A DNA stretch of 64,000 bases from Verrucomicrobiota bacterium (GTDB lineage: Bacteria; Verrucomicrobiota; Verrucomicrobiia; Limisphaerales; UBA9464). Below, piece by piece: positions 53,908 through 63,900 of this stretch (its first letter is position 1; every line of letters starts with the position of its first letter). Location of the stretch: positions 47,373 through 111,372 of the forward strand of contig VHCG01000005.1 of NCBI GenBank assembly GCA_016871805.1. Direction: 5' to 3'. The notes beneath the pieces are model-generated. The model was not told where the DNA came from, ran no database searches, and saw nothing but the letters and a program-made list of their open reading frames with translations. The position numbers were made by a program, and so were the translations under genes.

Positions 53908-54774
53908 CTAGGCGATCAGATGGGTCAGGACGTCGAAAGGAACCTCGTCGGTGAGCCCCAGCGGCTGGTTCCAGCGACGGAATGTGAATTCCGCTGTGGG
54001 CTCATCCACTGAGCCGAATGGAGCGGAGGAACTGGGAAGAAGCCGCCGTCCCAGTTCATCGAAGAGCTCCAGGGTGACGAGGTTGCGGTGACCGATGAAA
54101 CCGCAGGGATCCAGATGGACATGGAACTGGCCCTGCAACCAGTCACGGTCCGACTGGTAGGGTATCCGATAAAGACCCACCTCGACGTCCACGGGACCGA
54201 GTCGCGTAGCGCGGACGAAGAGCAGATCACCGGCCTGTTCGTAGAACTGCCAGAACAGGTCGCGCTGGTGCACGGCCGGATAATCCGCGGGTTCGTTGGA
54301 GTCCTCGAAACGACGGATGCTGATGCGGAAGTGATGGGCTCCTCGACTCCTGAGCGACTCGCTGAACTTGTAGCGGAGGCCCAGCATTTCGGAACCATCC
54401 AAGGATGCGGAGGGCAGGCACCAGCAGCTCTGCAGTGAGACACCCTCGTCCAGGTCGAGTTGGCCATCGGAGAGGATTCCACTCCGATGGCAGAGCCTGT
54501 GGCTGGGCACGGGGCCGACATCCTGGAGCAGGACATATCCCGGGGCATTGTCCGCACCCTCGGTTTCCGGGGAGGGTTCCGACTTGAGCCTCAGTCCAGA
54601 GGCACCCCGATTGGCCCAGGATGGGTCGAGGTCTCCAACTGCTCCCAGACAAGCGCCCGCGGCCGTCGGTGCGCCCCCCTGGAAACGGCAATGGGTCGAG
54701 CCGTGACTCGACCCCACCGCCACGAAGTGGTGGCCCGCCGAATGGGGCGAAGCCGGTTTGCCGGGCGTGTTCAT
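53908..54774 (-). CDS. Hypothetical protein
   Basis: I do not recognise this 288-residue protein. It has no signal peptide or membrane helix. The second half looks like a real folded domain with alternating hydrophobic and charged residues ('FRISIRRFEDSNEPADYPAVHQRDLFWQFYEQ', 'GDLLFVRATRLGPVDVEVGLYRIPYQSDRDWLQGQFHVHL'). The first ~110 residues are Gly/Ser/His-rich and less convincing, so the true start could be further in. It lies between dnaE (convergent) and the di-heme peroxidase gene on the same strand. Confidence 0.5.
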   Translation of the reverse strand: MNTPGKPASPHSAGHHFVAVGSSHGSTHCRFQGGAPTAAGACLGAVGDLDPSWANRGASGLRLKSEPSPETEGADNAPGYVLLQDVGPVPSHRLCHRSGILSDGQLDLDEGVSLQSCWCLPSASLDGSEMLGLRYKFSESLRSRGAHHFRISIRRFEDSNEPADYPAVHQRDLFWQFYEQAGDLLFVRATRLGPVDVEVGLYRIPYQSDRDWLQGQFHVHLDPCGFIGHRNLVTLELFDELGRRLLPSSSAPFGSVDEPTAEFTFRRWNQPLGLTDEVPFDVLTHLIA

Positions 54775-54894
54775 GGTGTTCGGATTCCTGACGGATTCCG
54801 TTCCGGAATGTCCTCTCGGGACAGACCATGAATCGGACCGAACACCAGAACGCCCCCCGGAGGACGGTTCTTACCGCACCGGTGACCGTGACGA

Positions 54895-55905
54895 TCAGCG
54901 GGAGGCGCGGCGCTTGTCGCTCAGCGATCCCAGGAACGCCACGATCGCGTCGACCTGCTGGTCGTCGAGCTTCTTGCCCAGCTGGAGCCACGCCATCTCG
55001 CGCACGGCGGAGGACAGCGTCTCGTGCTTTCCGTCGTGGAAGTAAGGGGCGGTCAAGGCAATGTTGCGCAGGCTGGGAACCTTGAAGACGTACTCGTCGG
55101 CCTCATCCTTCGTCACCTCGATCCGGCCCTTGTCCGCCGCGTTGGAATAGGCTTCGAAAATGCCAAGCTTCCGGAACCCATTGCCGCCGATCAGGGGACC
55201 ATTGTGGCAGGTGGTGCATCCGATCTGGTTGAACAATTCCAGTCCCTCGATCTCACGGGAGGTCAGGGCCTTGTCGCCTCCCTTGAGGAACTCATCAAAC
55301 CGGTCGTGCGTGATCAGCGTGCGCTCGTAGGCTGCGATGGCCTTGGCGAGATTGTCATAGGTGACCGGATCCTTGTCCTTGGGAAACGCGGACCTGAACT
55401 GGCTGACATAGCGCTTGTCACCCTTGAGACGCGCGACCACTTCGGCCTCGCTGGGCATGCCCATCTCGATGGGATTGAGGATCGGTCCCTTGGCCTGGTC
55501 GGCCAGGGTTTCCGCACGGCCATCCCAGAACTGGGCGAGATGGAATCCCGCGTTCAGCACGGTTGGGGAATTCCGACCACCACGCTTTCCGAAGGCGCCA
55601 GAAGAGGTCTTCTCGTTGTCGACGCCACCCCGGTTCTGGTCGACCACATGGCAGGAGTTGCACGACTGGCTGTTGTTCTTCGAGAGCCGCTTGTCGAAGA
55701 AGAGGCGCTTTCCAAGCTTAACCTGGGCCTCGGTGTCATTTTCGGATCCGGGCATCCGGTCCGGTATCGTCCCAAGAACCTCCATCGCCGGTTTCCGGGC
55801 CGCCACCGCGTCGGCTGACGAGGACGCTCCGAGGGTTCCGATGGCGAGTAGACCCGCCATCCCAATCCAACAGATCTTGGTGTTCATACGATTGATGTTG
55901 AGCAT
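54895..55905 (-). CDS. Di-heme cytochrome c peroxidase
   Basis: A 336-residue exported protein with a signal peptide (ICWIGMAGLLAIGTLGASSSADA). Two heme c sites: 'SCNSCHVVDQNRGGVD' and 'GCTTCHNGPLIGG'. 'LGKRLFFDKRLSKNNSQ', 'RNSPTVLNAGFHLAQFWDGRAETLADQAKGPILNPIEMGMP' and 'FKVPSLRNIALTAPYFHDG' are the CCP/MauG family blocks. It reduces hydrogen peroxide in the periplasm using cytochrome electrons, or acts as a MauG-like oxidase. ATG 55905 or 55887. The 240 nt upstream hold no clear gene. Confidence 0.92.
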   Translation of the reverse strand: MLNINRMNTKICWIGMAGLLAIGTLGASSSADAVAARKPAMEVLGTIPDRMPGSENDTEAQVKLGKRLFFDKRLSKNNSQSCNSCHVVDQNRGGVDNEKTSSGAFGKRGGRNSPTVLNAGFHLAQFWDGRAETLADQAKGPILNPIEMGMPSEAEVVARLKGDKRYVSQFRSAFPKDKDPVTYDNLAKAIAAYERTLITHDRFDEFLKGGDKALTSREIEGLELFNQIGCTTCHNGPLIGGNGFRKLGIFEAYSNAADKGRIEVTKDEADEYVFKVPSLRNIALTAPYFHDGKHETLSSAVREMAWLQLGKKLDDQQVDAIVAFLGSLSDKRRASR

Positions 55906-56145
55906 GTTGTGCGGGAAGATTTACCCGGAATTCCGAAGGGACAAGTTAGTTCCTGCAGCACTGGGCAAGAGACAAGGGGCACTACCGGCCACCAGACGGG
56001 ACCGCGGGCCAAATTCCCGCCCAGAATCGCCAGGATCCCTGGAGCCCCAAAGGCGCAATAACAAAAGGGCCGATGGCCACCATGGTCGCCATCACCCCGT
56101 AGAATCCTGGTTTCCTTACTGCTAGGAACTGGTTCAGGATCCTGT

Positions 56146-56484
56146 TCAGGATCCCTTCTCGACCTTGAACCCGGCCTTTTTGGCCGCCGAGGAGATGCGG
56201 CGGCTGCTGGTCACCGACTTGTCGAACTCCACCGCGGCGACGTGGCTGTCCGGGCACACGTGGGCGGACTTGACACCCTTGACCTTCAGGAGTGCGGCCT
56301 CGGCCTTGGCGGCGGAGGTGGCGCAGGTCACTCCATCCAGCTTGAACTGGGCCTTCGTCACGTTCGCAGCCGCCTTGGTTGCGCAGCAGGCAGAACCCTT
56401 CTCGCACTTCTCGGAATCACCCGCGAAGCCGGGGAGGGCCAGAGCAGTGGAGGCGGCGAGGATCAGAGCAAACAGGTGTTTCAT
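56146..56484 (-). CDS. Secreted heavy-metal-associated (HMA-like) domain protein
   Basis: A 112-residue protein with a signal peptide (MKHLFALILAASTALALPGFA), a Cys-rich spacer 'EKCEKGSACCATKA', and an HMA-like fold ('AQFKLDGVTCATSAAKAEAALLKVKGVKSAHVCPDSHVAAVEFD'). The usual metal-binding CxxC is replaced by 'VTCATSA' with one Cys, so binding would differ from classical copper chaperones. Probably a periplasmic metal-binding or trafficking protein. Confidence 0.72.
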   Translation of the reverse strand: MKHLFALILAASTALALPGFAGDSEKCEKGSACCATKAAANVTKAQFKLDGVTCATSAAKAEAALLKVKGVKSAHVCPDSHVAAVEFDKSVTSSRRISSAAKKAGFKVEKGS

Positions 56485-56615
56485 GGGAACGGTAGGTTTT
56501 GGTTTGTGGGTGCTCCTGCCCCGATGGAGGAGCGGAGTTCACGAAGTGGTAGGCTCCGATCCAACCCCTGTCCACGCAAAATCCGGAGAGCTTCCGGTCG
56601 GGGTCCGTCCGCCCC

Positions 56616-56735
56616 CTAATGGGTGGGCACCCAACCTCGCCCAGGGATGAATTCACGGCTCCCCGAGGACCTGCAGCCCACGCTGGCCGCAGAAAGGATG
56701 CCCAGGATGACACAGACCACGACGAATCTCCTCAT
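56616..56735 (-). CDS. Small putative lipoprotein
   Basis: A 39-residue ORF: MRRFVVVCVILGILSAASVGC is a good lipoprotein signal with a lipobox ending in Cys21, followed by a short tail 'RSSGSREFIPGRGWVPTH'. The basic N-terminus, hydrophobic core and lipobox in so short an ORF are unlikely by chance. No function is known. It lies between the HMA gene and yqgE, which starts 36 nt away on the other strand. The rest of 56485-56771 holds nothing recognised. Confidence 0.5.
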   Translation of the reverse strand: MRRFVVVCVILGILSAASVGCRSSGSREFIPGRGWVPTH

Positions 56736-56771
56736 GCGGCCATCCTAAACAGGTTTGCCGGACCCTCAAGC

Positions 56772-57359
56772 ATGCAGCAGGCTGCCGCTACCAGGATGAG
56801 GACAGCACCACCATCATTGAAGGGGCATCTGCTCCTCGACGGCGGGAAGCTCGAGGGCAGTGTCTTCTTCCGTTCGGTGGTCCTGGTGTGCCAGCACGAT
56901 TCACAGGGCGCCTTCGGGCTCGTGCTGACCCAGCCGACGGAGCATCGGTTGGACAATATCCTGCCGATCGACCTTCCCGCCCACCTCGCAGGGCTGGGAC
57001 TTTTCCAAGGCGGACCGGTTCAACCCAATACGTTCAGCTTCCTGCATCTCCATCCCGGGGGTCCGGAGGGCAACGTGCTCGAACATCTTTCGTTGGGCCA
57101 TGAGCCAAAAGATCTCGAACGAATGGCATCCAGCTGGTCCGAGGACCAGAGACTCCTCCCCTTCATGGGCTACGCAGGATGGAGTCCGGGCCAACTGGAC
57201 GATGAGATGCGGCGCGAGTCCTGGCTCTACCAACCTGCTGACGCCGGGATGTTCCTTCGCCTGGATCCGCGGCTGTTGTGGCGCCAACTCCTTCGCAGTC
57301 GCACGGACTGGCAGTGTCGCCTGCTGGCCGAATCCCCTGAGGATCTGACGTGGAACTGA
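56772..57359 (+). CDS. YqgE/AlgH family protein
   Basis: A 195-residue protein of the UPF0301 (YqgE/AlgH) family: 'LKGHLLLDGGKLEGSVFFRSVVLVCQHDSQGAFGLVLTQPTEHRL', 'LGLFQGGPVQPNTFSFLH', 'LPFMGYAGWSPGQLDDEMRRESWL'. Function is uncertain; AlgH has been tied to alginate regulation and to protein folding or redox. Full length. It overlaps the next gene by 10 nt, so the two are co-transcribed. Confidence 0.9.
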   Translation: MQQAAATRMRTAPPSLKGHLLLDGGKLEGSVFFRSVVLVCQHDSQGAFGLVLTQPTEHRLDNILPIDLPAHLAGLGLFQGGPVQPNTFSFLHLHPGGPEGNVLEHLSLGHEPKDLERMASSWSEDQRLLPFMGYAGWSPGQLDDEMRRESWLYQPADAGMFLRLDPRLLWRQLLRSRTDWQCRLLAESPEDLTWN

Positions 57360-58114
57360 ACCGGAACGAATCAGGCCTCGTCACGTTCGCGGTCCCGGAG
57401 GAGTCCCATCCGTTCCTCCGAGCCTGGGGCGATGCCACCGCCTCAAGACCCACCCGGGAGGGTTCCGCATGCTGGCGGTTCGACGATCTTGACGTGCTCG
57501 TCACCGGGATGGGATCCCGCAATGCAGAAACCAGCGTCGAGAGATTCCTGGTGGACCATCATCCCCGGTGGATCGTCACGGCGGGCTTTGCCGGAGGCCT
57601 CGATCCGGGGTTGCCTCGGGGAACGGTCGGCATCTCCAACGACCCGGGTTTCCTGGGCATTGCCCTGGCTCATGGATCCAGGTTGAGACCCATGAGCTTC
57701 CATGAGTCCCGCCGGGTCATACAAACCACGGCGGCCAAGGCCGAGTTGCACCGGGCATCCGCATGCCACGCGGTCGACATGGAATCCCAGACGATCCGCC
57801 GAATCTCCCTCGCCCGAGGCATCCCATCGGCCACGATCCGGGTGGTCTCGGATGACGCCAGCGAAGACCTTCCGCTGGATTTCGGTGCCCTGATGGGGCC
57901 GGACGACCGGATCGACTGGGTGCGACTGGCGCTCACGCTGCTCGGATCCCCTTCCCTGATCCCCAGGCTCATCCGCTTCCAGGGTCGCCTCAGACCCTGC
58001 GCCGACAGCCTTGCGCGAGCCCTTGTCGATGTCCTTGGGATGCTGCACAGACCCGCCACGATCACGGCACCGGATCGGGCAGGCCCTCCCATCAACCGCG
58101 CAATTTCCAATTAA
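57350..58114 (+). CDS. Nucleoside phosphorylase-superfamily protein (MTA/SAH or futalosine nucleosidase-like)
   Basis: A 254-residue protein of the PNP/UDP superfamily: 'FAVPEESHPFLRA', 'VTGMGSRNAETSVERFLV', 'RWIVTAGFAGGLDPGLPRGTV' (substrate loop), 'ACHAVDMESQTIRRIS' with the conserved Glu of the active site and 'PSATIRVVSDDASEDLPLDF'. It likely cleaves a nucleoside such as 5'-methylthioadenosine, S-adenosylhomocysteine or futalosine, or a hopanoid-linked adenosyl group; the sequence alone does not decide. GTG start with GAGGA 6 nt upstream, inside the yqgE 3' end. Confidence 0.75.
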   Translation: MELNRNESGLVTFAVPEESHPFLRAWGDATASRPTREGSACWRFDDLDVLVTGMGSRNAETSVERFLVDHHPRWIVTAGFAGGLDPGLPRGTVGISNDPGFLGIALAHGSRLRPMSFHESRRVIQTTAAKAELHRASACHAVDMESQTIRRISLARGIPSATIRVVSDDASEDLPLDFGALMGPDDRIDWVRLALTLLGSPSLIPRLIRFQGRLRPCADSLARALVDVLGMLHRPATITAPDRAGPPINRAISN

Positions 58115-58177
58115 TGGCTTGCAGAGGAAGAGGTGGATCGGTATGCCACTCCGCTCTTTACTGAAGCGATCAATCCT

Positions 58178-58435
58178 ATGGCTCGAATCTGTCCCATCTC
58201 CGGCAAACGCCCCGTCAAGGGGAGTCACATTTGGCGATCCGGCAAGGCCAAGAAGGAGGGTGGTATCGGCACCCATGTGACGGCCATCACCAAGCGTCGC
58301 TTCTTCCCCAACCTGCAGAAGGTCAAGGTGGTCCTTCCGAACGGCCAGGTGAAGCGCATCCGAGTCGCGGCGAGCGTCATCAAGAAGGGACTCGTGGCCA
58401 AGGCGCCTCGACGCACCTGGAAGAAGGCAGCCTGA
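58178..58435 (+). CDS. rpmB: 50S ribosomal protein L28
   Basis: An 85-residue L28: 'MARICPISGKRPVKGSHIWRSGKAKKE' with the Cys at position 5 in place of the usual CxxxGK pattern, then 'RRFFPNLQKVKVVLPNGQVKRIRVAASVIKKGLV'. The ATG at 58178 matches the family start; the longer open frame upstream is not used. Followed by a strong terminator. Confidence 0.95.
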   Translation: MARICPISGKRPVKGSHIWRSGKAKKEGGIGTHVTAITKRRFFPNLQKVKVVLPNGQVKRIRVAASVIKKGLVAKAPRRTWKKAA

Positions 58436-58500
58436 GGGTTGCAGGCGCCCTGCCTGTTACCGCTAACCCACCCCGCGGCGACAACAGCCGCAGCATCTAC

Positions 58501-58540
58501 GAAAGGACGGATCACCTTGGTGACCGTCCTTTTCGCTTTT
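58501..58540 (+). terminator. Rho-independent terminator after rpmB
   Basis: AAAGGACGG-A-TCACC / GGTGA-CCGTCCTTT forms a long stem with one bulged A, followed by TTCGCTTTT. It starts 65 nt after the rpmB stop and could also work for smpB on the other strand. Confidence 0.75.
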
Positions 58541-58555
58541 CTGGTCTCTCTCCAG

Positions 58556-59002
58556 CTATTCTCGGCGGTGGAGTGCCCTTCGGATCTCCCGGTCCGCTTC
58601 CCGGGTCTTCAGGTCCTGTCTCTTGTCGAAGTCCACCTTCCCCTTGCAGACAGCGAGGCTGACCTTGACCCGATTGTTCCTCCAATGGAGGTCCAGCGGC
58701 ACCAGGGTCACACCCTTGGAAGTGGCTGACTCGGCCAGTCGGCGGATTTCCGAACGGTTCAACAGGAGGCGCCGTTTTCCCTTAGGCGCGTGGTTGTGGA
58801 TGTTCCCGAACCCGTATTCGTCGATGTGCATCTGGTGGAGCCAGACCTGGCCCTGCTCGACCCTGGCAAACGCATCCGAGATCTGTGCCTTTCCAGAACG
58901 GATCGACTTCACCTCGGTGCCCCGCAGTACAATCCCGCACTCGACCTTCTCGAGGATGTGATACTCGTGCCGGGCCTTCGAGTTGGTGATGATGATCGAC
59001 AT
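58556..59002 (-). CDS. smpB: SsrA-binding protein SmpB
   Basis: A 148-residue SmpB: 'IITNSKARHEYHILEKVECGIVLRGTEVKSIRSGKAQISDAFARVE', 'VWLHQMHIDEYGFGNIHNHAPKGKRRLLLNRSEIRRL', 'LVPLDLHWRNNRVKVSLAVCKGKVDFDKRQDLKTREADREIRRAL'. It binds tmRNA and rescues stalled ribosomes. MSIIITNSK at 59002 is taken as start; a second Met two codons upstream is possible. Lies after rpoZ behind a terminator. Confidence 0.97.
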   Translation of the reverse strand: MSIIITNSKARHEYHILEKVECGIVLRGTEVKSIRSGKAQISDAFARVEQGQVWLHQMHIDEYGFGNIHNHAPKGKRRLLLNRSEIRRLAESATSKGVTLVPLDLHWRNNRVKVSLAVCKGKVDFDKRQDLKTREADREIRRALHRRE

Positions 59003-59004
59003 CA

Positions 59005-59032
59005 GCAAAAAGCCGGAGGAAATTCCTCCGGC
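59005..59032 (-). terminator. Rho-independent terminator after rpoZ
   Basis: A 22-bp perfect palindrome (AGCCGGAGGAA/TTCCTCCGGCT) at 59011-59032; on the minus strand it is followed by TTTT. It ends the rpoZ transcript just before the smpB start, so smpB needs its own promoter or read-through. Confidence 0.75.
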
Positions 59033-59075
59033 TCGGTTTCGATTCTCCTCGGATTGTCGAGGATCCAGCCCCCGC

Positions 59076-59357
59076 CTAGGAGGTCAGTGATCGCGTCCGA
59101 CGTTTGCGTTTGGACCCTTCCGACGCCTTTTCCTCGACCGCCGGGGTATCCTCTTCGATCTGGAAGCCGATTTTCTCATGGATCAGCTCCATCAGGGCGA
59201 TGTCGGCGATGCCCATGGTAGGGTCCACCTCCACAAGAGGCCGACTGATGCCACCGCCGCCGCTGTTGAGCTGCCGGACACGACGGGAGATGATGTTCAC
59301 AAGAATATGGGGGTTGCCCACCTTCTCGAGTGCTTTGCGGGTGAGTTCTACGTTCAT
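59076..59357 (-). CDS. rpoZ: DNA-directed RNA polymerase omega subunit
   Basis: A 93-residue protein with omega features: 'LTRKALEKVGNPHILVNIISRRVRQLNSGGGGISRPLVE' (compare omega 'N.F.L....RA.QL..G..P') and 'DIALMELIHEKIGFQ'. The C-terminal tail is charged and variable. It stabilises the beta-prime subunit. A terminator follows. The call rests on a short conserved region, so it is less certain than smpB. Confidence 0.75.
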   Translation of the reverse strand: MNVELTRKALEKVGNPHILVNIISRRVRQLNSGGGGISRPLVEVDPTMGIADIALMELIHEKIGFQIEEDTPAVEEKASEGSKRKRRTRSLTS

Positions 59358-59454
59358 GAAGGACGAATCGCTTCGAGCCCACAGTGTGCAAATCCTTTTC
59401 CGCCTCGATCAATGCAAATCTTCAGGTGGATGACTCGCGGGCGGGGCACCCCTG

Positions 59455-60894
59455 TCACCACGCCCGCTCGATCGAACGGCGCTGCCACAGGAACTCGAAC
59501 ATGTTGCCCTCATGGGGCTGGTCCCAGGAGATCTTCATGGTCGAAACCGGGCCGATGTTCAGACGCTCGATGTGGGCGTAGGCCTCGAGATCCGCGATGA
59601 AGGCCGGATCCTTGGTGATCGCCGTGCAGGCCAGGGTGTAGCCGATCTTCGACAACATCTCGGACTGGGGACAGGTCACAACGCTTGCGTAGGGACACAA
59701 GAACTCCCGGTTGGCCAGTGGATGCGCGAACGAGTCGCACCGCACGATCGTCGGCCGCACGTACGTACCCCCCTCGAACACCAGCTTCCGAGGTCCGCCG
59801 CGATACCCGGCAGTCACATCCTCGGCTCCGGCCGTCTTCAGGCCGTCGTCGATCTGGGCGTCGATGAAGTCCGCCATCTTGGGATTGGCGAACCCGGACA
59901 GTTTGGCCCCCTCGTCTTCGGGACGTGTCGGAGCCACCGGACCCAGGCGCTGGGCCAGGGCATCCGCGATCTCGGCCCCATACTTCGGGACCACCACAGC
60001 GCTAGCGTTGATGCACGAACGCCCACCGTTGTCGGAGATCGCGCCAGCGATCACGTCGATGTAGTCGCGCCAGTTCTCGATCTGGTCGTCACCGATCAGG
60101 AACTTGCTCCAGCCCGGTCCGTGGATCTGGATCGCAGGCGTGTTGGCGTACTGCTGGGTGGTGGACTTGTCACCAAAGATCAGCGCCCGCCCACAGGTGT
60201 TGAGGATGGTCGCGGCACCGTCATGGTCCGTCGGGTAGAACCCGAAGGCCTCCGAGGGCACCCCGGCGGCGATGAAGGCCTGGATGAGCCGGTACGGGGT
60301 CCAGGGCTCCTCGCGTCCGGGTTTGATGACCACCGGGGTCTTCAGGGCGATCGCCGGGAGCCAGAGCGAGTTCACCGCCGGTGAATTGCTGGGCATCACC
60401 AGTCCGAGGGCCTGACAGGACGGGAAGAAGCTGAGCTTGGTGCCGAACTGCTCCCCGAAGCCCCGGTCGATGATCGAGAGGTCGAGACCCCGCGACAATC
60501 CATTCAGCACCTCCGGCATGTGGGTGAGGGCATAGTGGATCTTGGTCATGTTGCGCCGGACCATCACATGGGGCAGTCCGCTCGTGAGGCTCAGGGTCTC
60601 CACATACTGCTGCGGGGTCTGGGTGTGTCCCCGGTCCCCCAGCGGCAGCGTGCCATTGATGAACAGGTCGCCCGCCTTGGCCGAAAGCTCCATCAGCTGA
60701 GCCACGGTGAACCTCTTCAGCGCGGCACGGGCCGGACCCAGCCTCGCCAGATCCCGTTTGAGGATCCCCCCGTTCACCTGTGAGACCAGTGCGAGGGTCT
60801 CTCCCGTGCGGTGGTTCTTGACCTCGACCTGCTCGAGGGAGGCATAGGAACGGCCCAGGCGCAGCGTGGGGAGATGGGGAATGAAGTCCGACAT
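59455..60894 (-). CDS. Aldehyde dehydrogenase family protein
   Basis: A 479-residue NAD(P)-dependent aldehyde dehydrogenase-like protein. 'LGLVMPSNSPAVNSLWLPAIALKTPVVIKPGREEPWTPYRLIQAFIAAGVP' is the cofactor-binding part; the catalytic Cys is in 'ISDNGGRSCINASAVVVP'. The usual FTGS motif is replaced by 'LIFGDKSTTQQYA', and the general-base Glu motif is unclear, so this is an unusual branch, closer to acyl/long-chain reductase-like members. Substrate unknown. Stands alone. Confidence 0.8.
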   Translation of the reverse strand: MSDFIPHLPTLRLGRSYASLEQVEVKNHRTGETLALVSQVNGGILKRDLARLGPARAALKRFTVAQLMELSAKAGDLFINGTLPLGDRGHTQTPQQYVETLSLTSGLPHVMVRRNMTKIHYALTHMPEVLNGLSRGLDLSIIDRGFGEQFGTKLSFFPSCQALGLVMPSNSPAVNSLWLPAIALKTPVVIKPGREEPWTPYRLIQAFIAAGVPSEAFGFYPTDHDGAATILNTCGRALIFGDKSTTQQYANTPAIQIHGPGWSKFLIGDDQIENWRDYIDVIAGAISDNGGRSCINASAVVVPKYGAEIADALAQRLGPVAPTRPEDEGAKLSGFANPKMADFIDAQIDDGLKTAGAEDVTAGYRGGPRKLVFEGGTYVRPTIVRCDSFAHPLANREFLCPYASVVTCPQSEMLSKIGYTLACTAITKDPAFIADLEAYAHIERLNIGPVSTMKISWDQPHEGNMFEFLWQRRSIERAW

Positions 60895-60986
60895 GACGGG
60901 GGAAAATGGTACGCCTACGTATCAATGCCAACTGGAAACTTCGGGCGGACCTGGCCTGTCTTGCCCGACGCGATTCCATCCGACGA

Positions 60987-63900
60987 TCAGCGGCGTCCAA
61001 GGCTGCCGAGATAGGCGACGAGGTCGCGGAATTCCTCCGCCGAGAGGGTGTCGACGAGGCCCTCGGGCATCAATGATCCGAGCTGCCGGAACACCTCGAT
61101 CGAGGTCTTGGGAAGGATCACCGTCTGCCCCGAGAGATGGTCGGACAGGGTCATCGCCTCCGGGGTCTCACCGCGCAGGTAGCCCTGATAGGTGGTGCCG
61201 TCCTTCGTGACGATCTCGGTGGCCATGAAGCCCTCCTTGACCTCCTTCTGCGGGGCCACGATGGCGCCGGTGATCGACTCCAGGCTCTGGGCCGTGCCCA
61301 GGGCGGCCATGACGGGACCCACCTTCCCTGGCGTGCCGTCGACGCTGTGACAGCCGGTGCAGGCCAGCTGGGCGGAACGGAACACTTCGCCACCGCGGAC
61401 CGGGTTGCCGGAGGCCCGCGCGGCGGTCGCGATCGAGGGAACATCCGACACCGTCCAACCGCCGCTCCGCTTGCGAGCCCCCGCCGCAGCCCAGAGGAGA
61501 TCGGTCAGTTCGGAATCCTGGCGTCCGCCGCGGGCCAGTTCCTCGAGGAGTACCGCAGCGTTTTCCGGAGTCGGCTTCCGGGATTCCAGGGCCTCTCGGA
61601 GCAGCGGCAGCGCCTCCTTCTGCCGGAGGAAGGCGACGGCGATCGGGCGCACCCCATTAGACCCGGCATCGCCGGCCATCCAGTCGGCCGAAAGACGCGC
61701 AGCGGAGCGTGCCTCGACCGGCACCAATGCCGCCAGCGCTGCGCTCCGGATGGCGGCCGGACTGCCGGATCCTGCCCAGCCGATGAGCTGCGCCGTCACC
61801 CCATCCCCACCGAGGAGGGCGGACCCCTCGACCGCGGCGACACGCTCAGCCACCGAGGCGGACTCCGCCGAGACGAGGGCCTTCAATCGATCCCGGAGGG
61901 ACTCCACCCGCCAGGCTCCCGCCACCAGAGCGGCGGCAGCCCGGAGTCCGGGATCCTTGGAATCGAGAAGCGCCGCGATGGCCGGGGCCACGTTCCCTTC
62001 CGGAACCACGCCACGCAAACGGCTGGATGCCGCGGCCTCCCGGAGCCGACGCGCCTGCAGGGGCGCATCGTGATCGACACCCACCGTGAACGACCTTGGT
62101 TGCAGGAGCACCGCCAGATCCCCAGGGCCACCGGCACGGGCCACGAGGGATGAGAGCTGTCGCACCGTCTCCGCATCCAGAGCCACCTCGCCGATCCGAC
62201 GCAACCGTCCGGCCGCATACTGGGCCGAGCCCGAACCTCCGTCGGCCTTCGCGAACGCCGCCGCACGGGCTGGCTTCTTCAGGAGCTCCAGGGATCCCGC
62301 CTCATACGCCCGGGTCCACTGCGGACGCAGCTGGGCAACCGTCTGGGTGAAGGCGTAGTCGAGAGGGCCATCCATCGGACGATCCGCCACCTCCGCAGCG
62401 ACTTCCACCGCCCCGGGACTCGCGACGAAGCTGCAGGCCACGACAGCCTCGAGACGGACGCGCGGGTGCTCGTCGCGGACCAGGTCACCCAGATCCTTGA
62501 GCACCGCCTCCACCCGTTCCGGACCCGGACCTCCTCGCCGGGCCCATTCCCCAAGGACCCGGGCCGCCATCGCGCGGGCCTCGGGTCGACCCGACGCCTT
62601 CAGGCCCAGGAGGAGCCGACGCGCCGCCGGATCGGTGTCCCGCCCCAGCTCCGTCAGGACACCCAGGGCCTCGAGTCGACCGTGGTCGGCCGACTCCGAT
62701 TTCCCGGTCAACGTCTCCGCCCAGCGGACCACGGCGTCGACAGCGGACGACGGCGCACGGTCGGCAAGGGCCCGACGCGCCATCTGCCGATCCCAGCGCT
62801 CGGACGAGCCGAGGGCCTTGACGAGGGCCTCGTCCGAAGTCCTGCCGAGAGGTTTCCAGTCCACCACGGACCGGCCCTTCGCGGTGACCCGCCAGATCCG
62901 TCCCCCGGCCTTGTCGCGGGCCGGATCCCGGAAGCTGTTCTGGTAGTGGCCGATCACCGGGTTGTACCAGTCGCAGAGATACAGGGCACCGTCGGGTCCA
63001 AACCGGGCGTCGACGATCCGGAAGGCGATGTTCGTGGACTCGATCAGCGGGGGGAGTCGCTCGGCCTTGAAGGACGAGCCGTCTGGCGTCAGGCGGAACC
63101 GCTCGACGCTGTTCTGGAGGTAGCCGCCTGACACGGCCTCACCCTGGAAGGCCGCGGGCCAGTGGGAGTTCTCGACGATGTCGGCCCCACCGAACTTGCG
63201 GCCCTGGTTCCAGATCCAGCGCTGCTCGACGAAATGGTCGGTCGGGATCATCGCCTGCGTCAGGTGATAGATCCCGTGTCCATTCCCGGCGAAGACGAAG
63301 GGCTGTCCCCAGCGGTCGAAGACGGTGCCGAAGGGATTGTGGGCGCCCATGGCCCCGCTCCAGAAGGGATCCAGACGGACCTGTCGCGGCCAGAACCGCC
63401 AGACACCGGCCTGGCGGAGTTCAGAGACGCCCCAGGGCGTCTCGATCCGGCTCTCGGCATGGAGTCCCTGCGAGAGCATCAGCTCCCCGAGCGGTCCCCA
63501 GCAGAAGGAGTTGATCGTCTGATGCGTGTCCCCGGTGCCGAATCCGCGCAACACGACCCGGCGTTGGTCCGCCCGACCGTCGCCATCCGTGTCCTTCAGA
63601 TGGAGCAGCTCCGTGGCGGCTCCCACGTAGACACCCCCCTCGCCCCATTCCAGTCCCGTCGGAATATGCAGACCGGAGGCGAAGACGGTCGACCGATCGG
63701 CCCGTCCGTCCCGGTTGGTGTCCTCGAGCACCACAACCTCGTCGTCCGGTTCCTCCCCGGGCTTGATCTGGGGATAGGCGGTGCTGCCGACAACCCACAG
63801 ACGACCATCCGGGTCGAACCGGATCTGGATCGGCTTGCGGACCCCTTCCCGCTCGGAGGCGAAGAGCTGCACCTCGAACCCGTCGAGGACCCTCAGGCTG

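Noticed and set aside
55982..56140. Minus-strand frame with a hydrophobic segment (MVAIGPFVIAPLGLQGSWRFWAG)
   Set aside because: A small membrane protein is conceivable, but there is no good ribosome site or family match.
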